64,000 bases of DNA from Aestuariibacter sp. (GTDB lineage Bacteria > Pseudomonadota > Gammaproteobacteria > Enterobacterales > Alteromonadaceae). Where the stretch lies: assembly GCA_017794925.1 (NCBI GenBank), contig CP051238.1:1635960-1699959 (forward strand), read 5' to 3'. The notes beneath the pieces were generated by a model. It had not been told where the DNA came from. It did not search any database and saw nothing but the letters and a program-made list of their open reading frames with translations. This document shows positions 1-7,188 of this stretch, in pieces. The first letter of the stretch is position 1. The number at the start of each line of letters is the position of its first letter. The position numbers and the translations under genes were made by a program.

Positions 1-276
1 AAATTTGAAGCGGAAGTATACGTACTGTCTAAAGATGAAGGCGGCCGTCACACTCCATTCTTCAAAGGTTACCGTCCACAGTTCTACTTCCGTACAACTG
101 ACGTAACAGGTGCTGTTCAATTGCCAGAAGGCGTAGAAATGGTAATGCCTGGCGACAACCTGAAGTTCGAAGTTGAGCTGATTGCACCAATCGCGATGGA
201 CGAAGGTCTGCGCTTCGCAATCCGTGAAGGTGGTCGTACAGTAGGTGCTGGTGTTGTTGCTAAGATTATTGAATAA
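1..276 (+). CDS. tuf: Elongation factor Tu, C-terminal part (5' truncated by window)
   Basis: The first 91 codons read directly into the end of EF-Tu. The translation contains [29 protein letters not shown] and [18 protein letters not shown], which together form beta-barrel domain 3, and it stops at TAA 274-276. EF-Tu delivers aminoacyl-tRNA to the ribosome as a GTP complex; domain 3 contacts tRNA and EF-Ts. The GTPase domain lies upstream of the window, so the total length cannot be judged. A rho-independent terminator follows 30 bases later, so this is the end of its transcription unit. Gammaproteobacteria often carry two tuf copies; which one this is cannot be told from here. Confidence 0.97.
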   Translation, partial: KFEAEVYVLSKDEGGRHTPFFKGYRPQFYFRTTDVTGAVQLPEGVEMVMPGDNLKFEVELIAPIAMDEGLRFAIREGGRTVGAGVVAKIIE

Positions 277-305
277 TCTGAGACTTCACTAAGTCATCTG
301 AAAAA

Positions 306-327
306 GGTCGCGCAAGCGGCCTTTTTT
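306..327 (+). terminator. Rho-independent terminator of tuf
   Basis: Stem GGTCGC/GCGGCC (306-311 with 316-321, one G-U pair), GCAA loop, then six T. It directly follows the tuf stop. Confidence 0.9.
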
Positions 328-679
328 GTGCCTGAACAATGTTTAAAAAGCAGTTTTTCGGTATTCCCTCTGGCTTGTTTCTCAAATGCTCTACACTACG
401 CTTGTTACCAATGTGCTCATGGTCTGCTTAAGCCTAAATCGCCTTTGTGAATAACGCGCTATTTTACGACTCTCGTTCATTGGATTTCGTTTACATTTTA
501 TTGAAGTCTCATCGAAGTCAGCTACGCTTTAAATTGAAATATCAATGTTCATAGATAGTTAATCCATGCAGACACTTAATGGTAGTTAGCCGAGTGAACG
601 TTTGCTGTATTTGCGTAATGGATGAACGCATCCTGATATTAAGATGTTTTTATTTTTTACTTGGATTCCGTGTGTTTTG
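328..679. other. Gene-less stretch upstream of the PstS-like/porin/GGDEF operon
   Basis: No convincing gene is seen here. A weak promoter-like pair (TTGAAA at 534-539, TAGTTA at 556-561, 16-base spacing) points toward the operon that follows; this is an inference only. The long distance leaves room for a regulated promoter and a leader of about 100 bases. Confidence 0.4.
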
Positions 680-1123
680 ATGACTAGGCTTAATTGGCTC
701 TGCAAATTAATGCTGATATTAACGGTTAGTTGCAGCGCTAACTGCGTATCTGCGTTCGCAGATCCCATCGCTGTTGTTGTTCCCCAAAAGAGTGAAATTA
801 ACGAATTATCGCGAAAGGAGGTTATCGACATCTTCATGGGGCGATTCGATTTACTTGAGGGCGGTGAGCGAATCAAACCGATTGACTACGACAACGGTTA
901 TGCCTTCAGAGACCAGTTCTACCGCGCGCTGGTAAACAAGTCAGAACGTCAAATTGCAGCGTACTGGTCGCGTCTATTGTTTTCGGGCCGTGCCAAACCC
1001 CCTCTTCAGGTAGCTAACATAGAAACCAGTATAGACGAGCTCAGCAGTGATGTGTCAATGATTACCTATATACCGGTGAATATGGTGTCAGAGGAGATGA
1101 AAGTTGTCCTTGTACTTGAATAA
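680..1123 (+). CDS. Small periplasmic PstS-like substrate-binding protein
   Basis: A protein of about 147 residues with a signal peptide (positively charged start, hydrophobic run LMLILTVSCSANCV, probable cleavage after SAFA). The mature part shows the pattern of short phosphate-binding (PBP-like) domains: RKEVIDIFMGRF, then a hydrophilic turn, FRDQFYRALVNKS, AYWSRLLFSGRAKPP, and a C-terminal VSMITYIPVN. It lacks the full two-lobe length of PstS (over 300 residues), so transport is unlikely and ligand sensing is more plausible. No ABC permease or ATPase is nearby. The upstream ATG at 644 is also possible, but ATG 680 gives a normal signal peptide; neither has a strong ribosome binding site. 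It overlaps the next gene by 20 bases. Confidence 0.75.
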   Translation: MTRLNWLCKLMLILTVSCSANCVSAFADPIAVVVPQKSEINELSRKEVIDIFMGRFDLLEGGERIKPIDYDNGYAFRDQFYRALVNKSERQIAAYWSRLLFSGRAKPPLQVANIETSIDELSSDVSMITYIPVNMVSEEMKVVLVLE

Positions 1124-2372
1124 GCGATTTTTAGTCACTTTTGTAACAGGAGTACTGGCAATCATCAGTTGCTTCGCTTCCGCGCAGGTCAGTATTAATG
1201 GCTTTGCCACACTCGGGTATACCACCAGTAATGCCGACGACCTGGTCTTTCGCTCTGCTATAAACCGTTGGCCTGAAGAGGGCGCAAACTTTAAAACAGA
1301 GTCAGCGCTGGGACTGCAGCTCAATTATCAGTTATCAGATGACGTAGATATTGTTGTCCAAAGTCTACTTGAAAACAAAAACTACGACGAGTTCTCAGAC
1401 TACTTTGAAATGGCCTTTATTCGCTATCAATTAAACCGTAACTGGTCTGTGCGGGCTGGACGGATAAACTACAACGCATATTTGCTGTCAGAATATCTTC
1501 ATGTTGGTTACAGCTATCTCTGGGCCGCGCCACCTATGGAGTTCTATACACCGTCTTCAAACTTGTCTTACATAGACGGTGCAGAAATACAGTACCGTAA
1601 ATCGTTATCATCCGGCGTACTTCAGGCGGCATTAGCCGGCGGTATTAGTAAAGCGGATGTTTTGAATAATGGCGCTAATTACTTCTTTGAATACGATTAT
1701 GTATTTAATGCTTCTTTGAGTTTTGAGGCGGATTTATGGACGCTAAAAGGGACGTTTAGTCAGTTTCATGGTAAGCGTTCGTTCTTCGGCAGTTTAAACG
1801 AGTTTCAGCAGAATTTGACTCAGGTACCGTCTAACTGGTGGCCCGAAGCGGAATCGATGGCTGAAGAGTTGGATTTTCTGGCAAAGCACGTTAACTACGC
1901 CGCGATAGGTTACAGCTATAACGACAGCCAGCTTGTCTTCATGGCTGAAATGGCCATGCTGGATGTAGAGTGGAGCGTATTAGGTAATCTTGCTTATGGA
2001 TATGCCAGCCTTGGCTATGTTGTAGGTGATTTTACACCTTATCTTACGTTGGCCACCATTAATACAACGGATAAACGTACCATCATTGCAGAGCCTGACT
2101 ACGCAGAGGTGTCTGACCCTAATGCCATTGCAGAGCTGGCCAGAATGTATTTTGGTTATCAGTATCTGCTGGACATCTCACGCATTGAACAATCTTCTGT
2201 GGCCTTAGGCTTACGTTGGGATTTTACTGCTAACTGGGCACTTAAAGCGCAATTTACTGCATTTGAGTTACGGGGCCCAGGGTATGGTATGTGGGGAAGC
2301 GATCAGCAGGTGAGTATTGACGATACGCGAGACGTTAATGTGTTTAATTTGAACTTGAATGTTATTTTCTAG
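1104..2372 (+). CDS. Outer-membrane beta-barrel (porin-like) protein
   Basis: 422 residues. There is a signal peptide (FLVTFVTGVLAIISCFASA, cleavage before QVSINGF), then many alternating amphipathic strands rich in aromatic residues, and a C-terminal strand ending VFNLNLNVIF with a terminal Phe, the usual barrel-assembly signal. Sequence such as FATLGYTTS, WSVRAGRINYNAYLLSEYLHVGYSY and ALGLRWDF resembles the porin-like proteins of marine gammaproteobacteria that sit next to signalling genes. The start is TTG at 1104, supported by GAGGAG at 1091-1096 with seven-base spacing, lying inside the end of the upstream gene; translational coupling is likely. The cargo is unknown. Confidence 0.8.
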   Translation: MSLYLNKRFLVTFVTGVLAIISCFASAQVSINGFATLGYTTSNADDLVFRSAINRWPEEGANFKTESALGLQLNYQLSDDVDIVVQSLLENKNYDEFSDYFEMAFIRYQLNRNWSVRAGRINYNAYLLSEYLHVGYSYLWAAPPMEFYTPSSNLSYIDGAEIQYRKSLSSGVLQAALAGGISKADVLNNGANYFFEYDYVFNASLSFEADLWTLKGTFSQFHGKRSFFGSLNEFQQNLTQVPSNWWPEAESMAEELDFLAKHVNYAAIGYSYNDSQLVFMAEMAMLDVEWSVLGNLAYGYASLGYVVGDFTPYLTLATINTTDKRTIIAEPDYAEVSDPNAIAELARMYFGYQYLLDISRIEQSSVALGLRWDFTANWALKAQFTAFELRGPGYGMWGSDQQVSIDDTRDVNVFNLNLNVIF

Positions 2373-2389
2373 CGGCGTTTAACATAACC

Positions 2390-3967
2390 ATGAGAAAACT
2401 ACAGGATAGGTTACATGTCAGGCTCGCGTTTGTTGTCGCAGTAGTAGGCATCATTGTCTCTATTGCAGGCAGCTTTATTGTGTTCCAACTGGCGTTATCC
2501 GAACAACAGCGTTTTAGTGCTCATCTTTTGAGTCAAATTGCGCATGGATCTGTTAAGCCGGCTGCTATTTCAGTTTATGTGAACGATTTGGAGCTAGCTC
2601 AGGAGATCATTGAAAGTCTGCAAATCAACGATTTGGTGCTCGCCGCTGAAATTCGCAATGAAAAGGGCATTATTGCCGAAACATCACTGAAAGACCTGTC
2701 AGGAAAGCCCATTACGTTAAAGCTGCCCCATCCATTCATCGAGACTGAATATGTAGGGGAATTGTTGGTTTATCCTGATACGGTGTTCATTCAAAGTCTC
2801 GCAGTGACAGATGCCAGAAACAGTGTATGGGAGATGATGTTGGTTTCTGTAGTGTTAACACTGACTATGTACATCGCGATTTACCGGTTGCTTTCCCGCC
2901 CTTTGATCAGACTTTTTTCAGCATTTGAACACGTTGACCCGAGTAACCCGGAACTGCTTGAGAAGATTGATATTCAATATAAACGCAACGATGAGGTTGG
3001 CTTTCTTATCGGCGGTATTAACCGGCTGATTCATGCTGTTCGTATTAATTTTGTGGCTGAAAGACGAATGCGGATGCGCACAGAAAAACTGGAGCAGCGG
3101 TTCAGGCTGGTGTTTGACAAAGCGTCTGTCGGTATTGGCTTGATCTCTACTCAAAAGGGTATCCTGCTGGAAAATCCGGTGTTTCATGACATCGTGGGAC
3201 AGATTTGCTCGCTTCATGACTTTATTCATCTGTTTGATACACCAGACGCGGTATCGGGGGCCATTAGGGAGTTAAAGGTTACTCAACAGTCCAGTCCCGT
3301 CACCCTGGATTTGTCTTATAAAAACAACGATGGGCAGACGCGTTGGGTCAATTGTCTGTTTGCGATTGTCATTGACCAGCGTAGTGCTCAGCGTAGCGAT
3401 GATTTGCTAATTGAAGTCATTCTCAATGATGTTACAGAAAGAAAAGAGAAAGAAGCGAAGTCGAAATATCAGGCCCAACATGATGCATTGACCGGCTTGC
3501 TGAACCGCCATGGCGCTGAAATTAAATTGCAAAGTTTACTGCAGTTTGTCACTAACAAAACGGTGACAGCAATAATGTTGATTGACCTGGATAATTTCAA
3601 GCCCATCAATGACAGCTATGGGCATGATGCTGGTGATGTCGTGCTTCAGGAAACCGCTCAGCGTATTAAGCGCCTGTTTAATGATAATGATGACGTATGT
3701 TGCCGGTGGGGAGGCGATGAGTTCGTGGTCGGATTCCGACGGGATGCGCTGTTACCTTCAGCTTTGGAAACCCTGTGTAATACCCTTCTGCATGGCATTG
3801 AGGCGCCAATCTCCCTAACCAGTACACAACATTGTGCTATATCAGCAAGTATTGGCGTGGCGGTTGCCTATTCACCTAATCAAAGCCTGGAAGGTTTGTT
3901 GAATGAAGCCGATGAAGCTATGTATCAGGTTAAACGAGAGGGGCGGTCAAACTACCTTATCGTGTAA
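2390..3967 (+). CDS. Membrane diguanylate cyclase with periplasmic sensor and PAS-like domain
   Basis: 525 residues. TM1 is at about 10-35, followed by a periplasmic domain of about 115 residues of the CHASE8 type (HGSVKPAAISVYVNDLELAQEII), TM2 at about 152-170, a HAMP-like linker, a PAS-like domain (about 230-350), and a C-terminal GGDEF domain. The active-site motif is intact (RWGGDEFVVGF) and NRHG, DLDNFKPINDSYGHDAGD are present, so c-di-GMP synthesis is expected. The inhibitory I-site position reads DNDD rather than RxxD, so product feedback through that site is probably absent. Third gene of an operon, 17 bases after the barrel gene. The periplasmic domain probably reads signals from the two upstream envelope proteins; that is inference. 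Confidence 0.9.
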   Translation: MRKLQDRLHVRLAFVVAVVGIIVSIAGSFIVFQLALSEQQRFSAHLLSQIAHGSVKPAAISVYVNDLELAQEIIESLQINDLVLAAEIRNEKGIIAETSLKDLSGKPITLKLPHPFIETEYVGELLVYPDTVFIQSLAVTDARNSVWEMMLVSVVLTLTMYIAIYRLLSRPLIRLFSAFEHVDPSNPELLEKIDIQYKRNDEVGFLIGGINRLIHAVRINFVAERRMRMRTEKLEQRFRLVFDKASVGIGLISTQKGILLENPVFHDIVGQICSLHDFIHLFDTPDAVSGAIRELKVTQQSSPVTLDLSYKNNDGQTRWVNCLFAIVIDQRSAQRSDDLLIEVILNDVTERKEKEAKSKYQAQHDALTGLLNRHGAEIKLQSLLQFVTNKTVTAIMLIDLDNFKPINDSYGHDAGDVVLQETAQRIKRLFNDNDDVCCRWGGDEFVVGFRRDALLPSALETLCNTLLHGIEAPISLTSTQHCAISASIGVAVAYSPNQSLEGLLNEADEAMYQVKREGRSNYLIV

Positions 3968-4087
3968 GCCGGTTATACTGGTCTCATCTTGTTGTGGCTT
4001 CGTCTGAAGAGGCTGAACCGCGTCGCGATCCCCTATCCAAAAGTCTATATAATCTGCCATCAATCGAGTGTTCAACGAAGGTAGGTT

Positions 4088-5752
4088 ATGGCATCTGTTG
4101 CGATTGTATTATTAGGTATAGCCGGCATGCTGGCTGGTTGGTTTTTCTATTCAAAATTTGTCGCTGACAAGATTTTTAAGCTGAGTGAACAATTTGTCAC
4201 TCCCGCGCACGAAGTGAATGATGGTATTGATTATATACCAACTAACAAAGTGGTATTGTGGGGCCATCACTTTACCTCTGTCGCGGGTGCTGCGCCAATA
4301 GTTGGGCCTGCCATTGCGGTGTACTGGGGTTGGGTCCCTGCTGTGCTTTGGGTTGTGTTCGGTACAATCTTTTTCGCCGGTATTCACGATATGGGGGCAT
4401 TATGGGCCAGCGCCCGCCATAAAGGCAAATCCATGGGCGCACTGTCTGAAAGTGTCATTGGTAAACGTACCCGCGCGCTTTTCATGATAGTGGTGTTCCT
4501 GGTGCTGTTAATGGTTAACGCCGTGTTTGGCGTGGTGATTGCCAACAGTTTTGTGTCACAACCTAACGCGGTCTTCCCTGCCTGGATGGCAATTGTGGTT
4601 GCACTGGTTATCGGGCAATTGATTAAGCGCCAGTACAGCCTAATACCCTTGTGTATAATTGGTATTATTGTGTTGTATGCGTCTGTGTACGCTGGAAGTT
4701 ATTTACCGATCAGTTTACCTGAAACCATCATGGGGTTATCGGATAAGGCTTCCTGGATCATCATTTTATTCATCTATGCCATGATTGCCTCGTTATTACC
4801 CGTCTGGATGCTGTTGCAGCCCCGTGATTTCATTAATGGAATGCAGCTCATCGTTGGTTTGCTATTGCTCTATGGGGCGGTTTTCTTCTCCTTGCCAGAT
4901 ATAACGGCACCGGCGTTCAATACGGCAACCGCAATCGATACACCTAGCATCATTCCTTTATTATTTGTGACGATAGCGTGCGGTGCAGTGTCTGGTTTTC
5001 ATGGAATCGTATCGTCGGGTACCAGTTCCAAGCAGTTGGATAAAGAAACCGATGCACGCTTTGTCGGATATCTTGGTGCTGTCGGTGAAGGCGCTCTGGC
5101 ATTAATTACCATTGTTGCGGTTAGCGGAGTGGCATTGGCGGCTTCCCCTGAGGAATGGCACGAAGTTTACAGTCACCTCGGAGCTGGCAGTGTCAATGCG
5201 TTTATTACAGGTGGCGCAAATCTTATTGAACAAGGATGGGGACTGTCGGTGTCGTTCTCGTCCACCATTCTTGCCGTCATGGTCGTGCTGTTTGCCGGTA
5301 CGACTATGGATTCTGGTGTGCGTCTGCAGCGATATATTATTCAGGAATGGGGTGAGATTTATCAAATCCCGGCATTACAAAACGGGCTTGTTGCCACATT
5401 GGTTGCGGTGGGAACCTGTCTGCTACTTGCCTTTGGCGCAGGCGGGTCGTCGGGTAGTGGTGGGATGATCATCTGGCCATTATTTGGTTCTACGAATCAA
5501 ATCCTGGCAAGCATGACGCTATTGGTTATCTCGGTAATGTTAATTAAGTTGAAGCGCCCAGCAATATACACACTGGTCCCAATGATGTTTGTCATCGTAA
5601 TGGCGTTTTTAGCCGGTATCATAAAATTAAAAGAGTACTACCTGGCAGGCAACTATTTGTTGGTAGGGCTGGATGCGATTGTATTGATTGTGAGCGTATT
5701 GGTGATGCTGGAGTCCTGGTCTGTGATCCGTCGATTTAAAACAGAACAATAG
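4088..5752 (+). CDS. cstA: CstA-family carbon starvation / pyruvate-type transporter
   Basis: 554 residues and strongly hydrophobic, with many membrane segments. Family motifs are clear: VVLWGHHFTSVAGAAPIVGPA near residue 57, AGIHDMGALWAS, and TIACGAVSGFHGIVSSGTSSKQ mid-protein. CstA and BtsT of E. coli are peptide- or pyruvate-linked transporters of about 700 residues; this is the shorter form common outside enterics. The start is ATG 4088 with AAGG seven bases upstream. There is no ybdD-like partner after it. A symmetric terminator follows. Substrate assignment is by family only. Confidence 0.9.
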   Translation: MASVAIVLLGIAGMLAGWFFYSKFVADKIFKLSEQFVTPAHEVNDGIDYIPTNKVVLWGHHFTSVAGAAPIVGPAIAVYWGWVPAVLWVVFGTIFFAGIHDMGALWASARHKGKSMGALSESVIGKRTRALFMIVVFLVLLMVNAVFGVVIANSFVSQPNAVFPAWMAIVVALVIGQLIKRQYSLIPLCIIGIIVLYASVYAGSYLPISLPETIMGLSDKASWIIILFIYAMIASLLPVWMLLQPRDFINGMQLIVGLLLLYGAVFFSLPDITAPAFNTATAIDTPSIIPLLFVTIACGAVSGFHGIVSSGTSSKQLDKETDARFVGYLGAVGEGALALITIVAVSGVALAASPEEWHEVYSHLGAGSVNAFITGGANLIEQGWGLSVSFSSTILAVMVVLFAGTTMDSGVRLQRYIIQEWGEIYQIPALQNGLVATLVAVGTCLLLAFGAGGSSGSGGMIIWPLFGSTNQILASMTLLVISVMLIKLKRPAIYTLVPMMFVIVMAFLAGIIKLKEYYLAGNYLLVGLDAIVLIVSVLVMLESWSVIRRFKTEQ

Positions 5753-5770
5753 CTATGAAGTGTTAGAGAT

Positions 5771-5801
5771 AAAAACGCCAGGTTTATACCTGGCGTTTTT
5801 G
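5771..5801. terminator. Bidirectional terminator between cstA and the minus-strand small gene
   Basis: AAAAACGCCAGG, TTTATA loop, CCTGGCGTTTTT: perfect stem with A-run and T-run, so it can serve both strands. Confidence 0.9.
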
Positions 5802-5821
5802 TTTGTCCTTGTCGAAGGGCG

Positions 5822-5920
5822 TTAGAGATAAGCCCTGAAAATACCAGCCGTGATAATTACTAAAGACACTGAATACAACACCAAAGTGATTTGGTCACAC
5901 AATCTAGTTTTTGACATCAT
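5822..5920 (-). CDS. Putative 32-residue single-span membrane peptide
   Basis: This short frame starts with two ATG codons (5920 and 5917), preceded by AGAGG (5930-5926) at five or eight bases, and ends at TAA 5824-5822 just before the shared terminator. The peptide reads MMSKTRLCDQ, then a hydrophobic stretch ITLVLYSVSLVIITAGIFRA and YL. A short basic N-terminus followed by about 20 hydrophobic residues fits a single inner-membrane span. Ribosome binding site, terminator and topology together argue for a real gene; there is no recognised family. Chance occurrence is possible at this length. Confidence 0.5.
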   Translation of the reverse strand: MMSKTRLCDQITLVLYSVSLVIITAGIFRAYL

Positions 5921-5940
5921 TCGTACCTCTTATCTTCGAA

Positions 5941-5957
5941 TGTAATAAGATTGTAAC
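5941..5957 (-). promoter_or_regulatory. Direct repeat upstream of the small membrane peptide gene
   Basis: TGTAATA and TGTAACA on the plus strand with starts 11 bases apart, about 20 bases upstream of the peptide start. An 11-base direct repeat is typical of OmpR/PhoB-family response regulators. No regulator is assigned. Confidence 0.35.
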
Positions 5958-6095
5958 AAGACGTTCTGTATTTGTTAATTGTTCTTTGGTCGTAGATTCC
6001 CGGTTGTATCTTTATAAGTATGCCCCATAATGGATTGTTCGTGGCTTTTGCATTAAAAAGCGCAAGGATTTTGACAAGGAACCGGAACGAACAAC

Positions 6096-7172
6096 ATGTT
6101 GCTCCTGCTTATTTATATCTTCATCGCACTGGGATTTTCTTTTTTATGCTCGGTGGCGGAAGCGGTCATATTAAGTGTATCGTCAGCATATATCTCGCTG
6201 ATGGAGAAGGAAGGAAAGCAAAGCGGTAAGATTCTTCGTTCGCTTACCGACGATATCAATCGTCCTCTGTCTGCTATTCTCACACTGAATACCATTGCGC
6301 ATACCATGGGAGCGGCAGGCGCCGGCGCACAGGCTGCGGTGGTGTTCGGTGATGCTTATCTGGGGGTGATCTCTGCCATACTGACTCTGTTAATACTGGT
6401 GTTCTCCGAGATTATACCGAAAACGCTGGGCGCCACGTACTGGCGCGGTTTGGCCCCGGTTACGGCCTACTTTTTGAAATACCTTGTCGTGATTTTAATG
6501 CCGTTCGTGAAGATGTCCCAATGGCTCACGAAAGGGTTTAAAGAAGAATCTCCACTGCGTGGGCTAAGTCGTGCGGAACTGCACGCAATGGCGGACTTAA
6601 GTGGGCAGGAAGGTCAACTGGATGAGCATGAGGCTGTTTTTTTAAAGAGCTTGCTAAGCTTAAATGAACTTACAGTTAAAGATGCCATTACGCATCGTAC
6701 CCAGGTATTTTCTGTGTCGGAAGACATGAGCGTTGAAGCGTTTTTTCACAAACACAGCCATATTGAGTTCTCCCGCATTCCGGTTTATGAATCTCAGGAC
6801 AGTGAACAGATTACTGGCTTTGTATTGCGTTCAGACCTGTTAGTGGCGCAAGCCCGGGGAAATGGTGATTCGTCATTGAGTAAGTATCGGAAGAGTATGG
6901 TCACGGTATTGGGGTCAATGCCACTGTCATCCACGTTCGATCACTTCCTGAAAAACCATATCCACATGTTGTTAGTTGTCGATGAGTATGGCGGGCTTGA
7001 GGGCGTACTTACGTTGGAAGACTTATTGGAAAGGCTACTTGGAGTCGACATTGTAGATGAAAAGGACACCACAGTCAGTATGCGTAGGTTGGCCTATATG
7101 ATGTACCGCCGTAAACAGCAAATGCTGCTGAAGAATGTGCCTGACAGCAGCATGACACGAGGAAAAGAGTAG
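6096..7172 (+). CDS. CNNM (DUF21) / CBS-pair membrane protein, short CorC/HlyC relative
   Basis: 358 residues. The N-terminal DUF21 transmembrane module (about 1-150) carries SVAEAVILSVS, NTIAHTMGAAGAGAQA and VFSEIIPKTLGATYW, the signature of CNNM-type ion (Mg/Na) transporters. A CBS pair follows (about 185-325): VKDAITHRTQVFSV, FSRIPVYE, GFVLRSDLL, LLVVDEYGGLEGVLTLEDLLE. The C-terminal CorC_HlyC domain is missing, the protein ending about 25 residues after the CBS pair. The first part up to about 5' base 6096 has only a weak ribosome binding site (CGGA nine bases upstream). Tail to tail with the sensor kinase gene. Confidence 0.88.
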   Translation: MLLLLIYIFIALGFSFLCSVAEAVILSVSSAYISLMEKEGKQSGKILRSLTDDINRPLSAILTLNTIAHTMGAAGAGAQAAVVFGDAYLGVISAILTLLILVFSEIIPKTLGATYWRGLAPVTAYFLKYLVVILMPFVKMSQWLTKGFKEESPLRGLSRAELHAMADLSGQEGQLDEHEAVFLKSLLSLNELTVKDAITHRTQVFSVSEDMSVEAFFHKHSHIEFSRIPVYESQDSEQITGFVLRSDLLVAQARGNGDSSLSKYRKSMVTVLGSMPLSSTFDHFLKNHIHMLLVVDEYGGLEGVLTLEDLLERLLGVDIVDEKDTTVSMRRLAYMMYRRKQQMLLKNVPDSSMTRGKE

Positions 7173-7188
7173 CGGCAGGGTTTATTCC

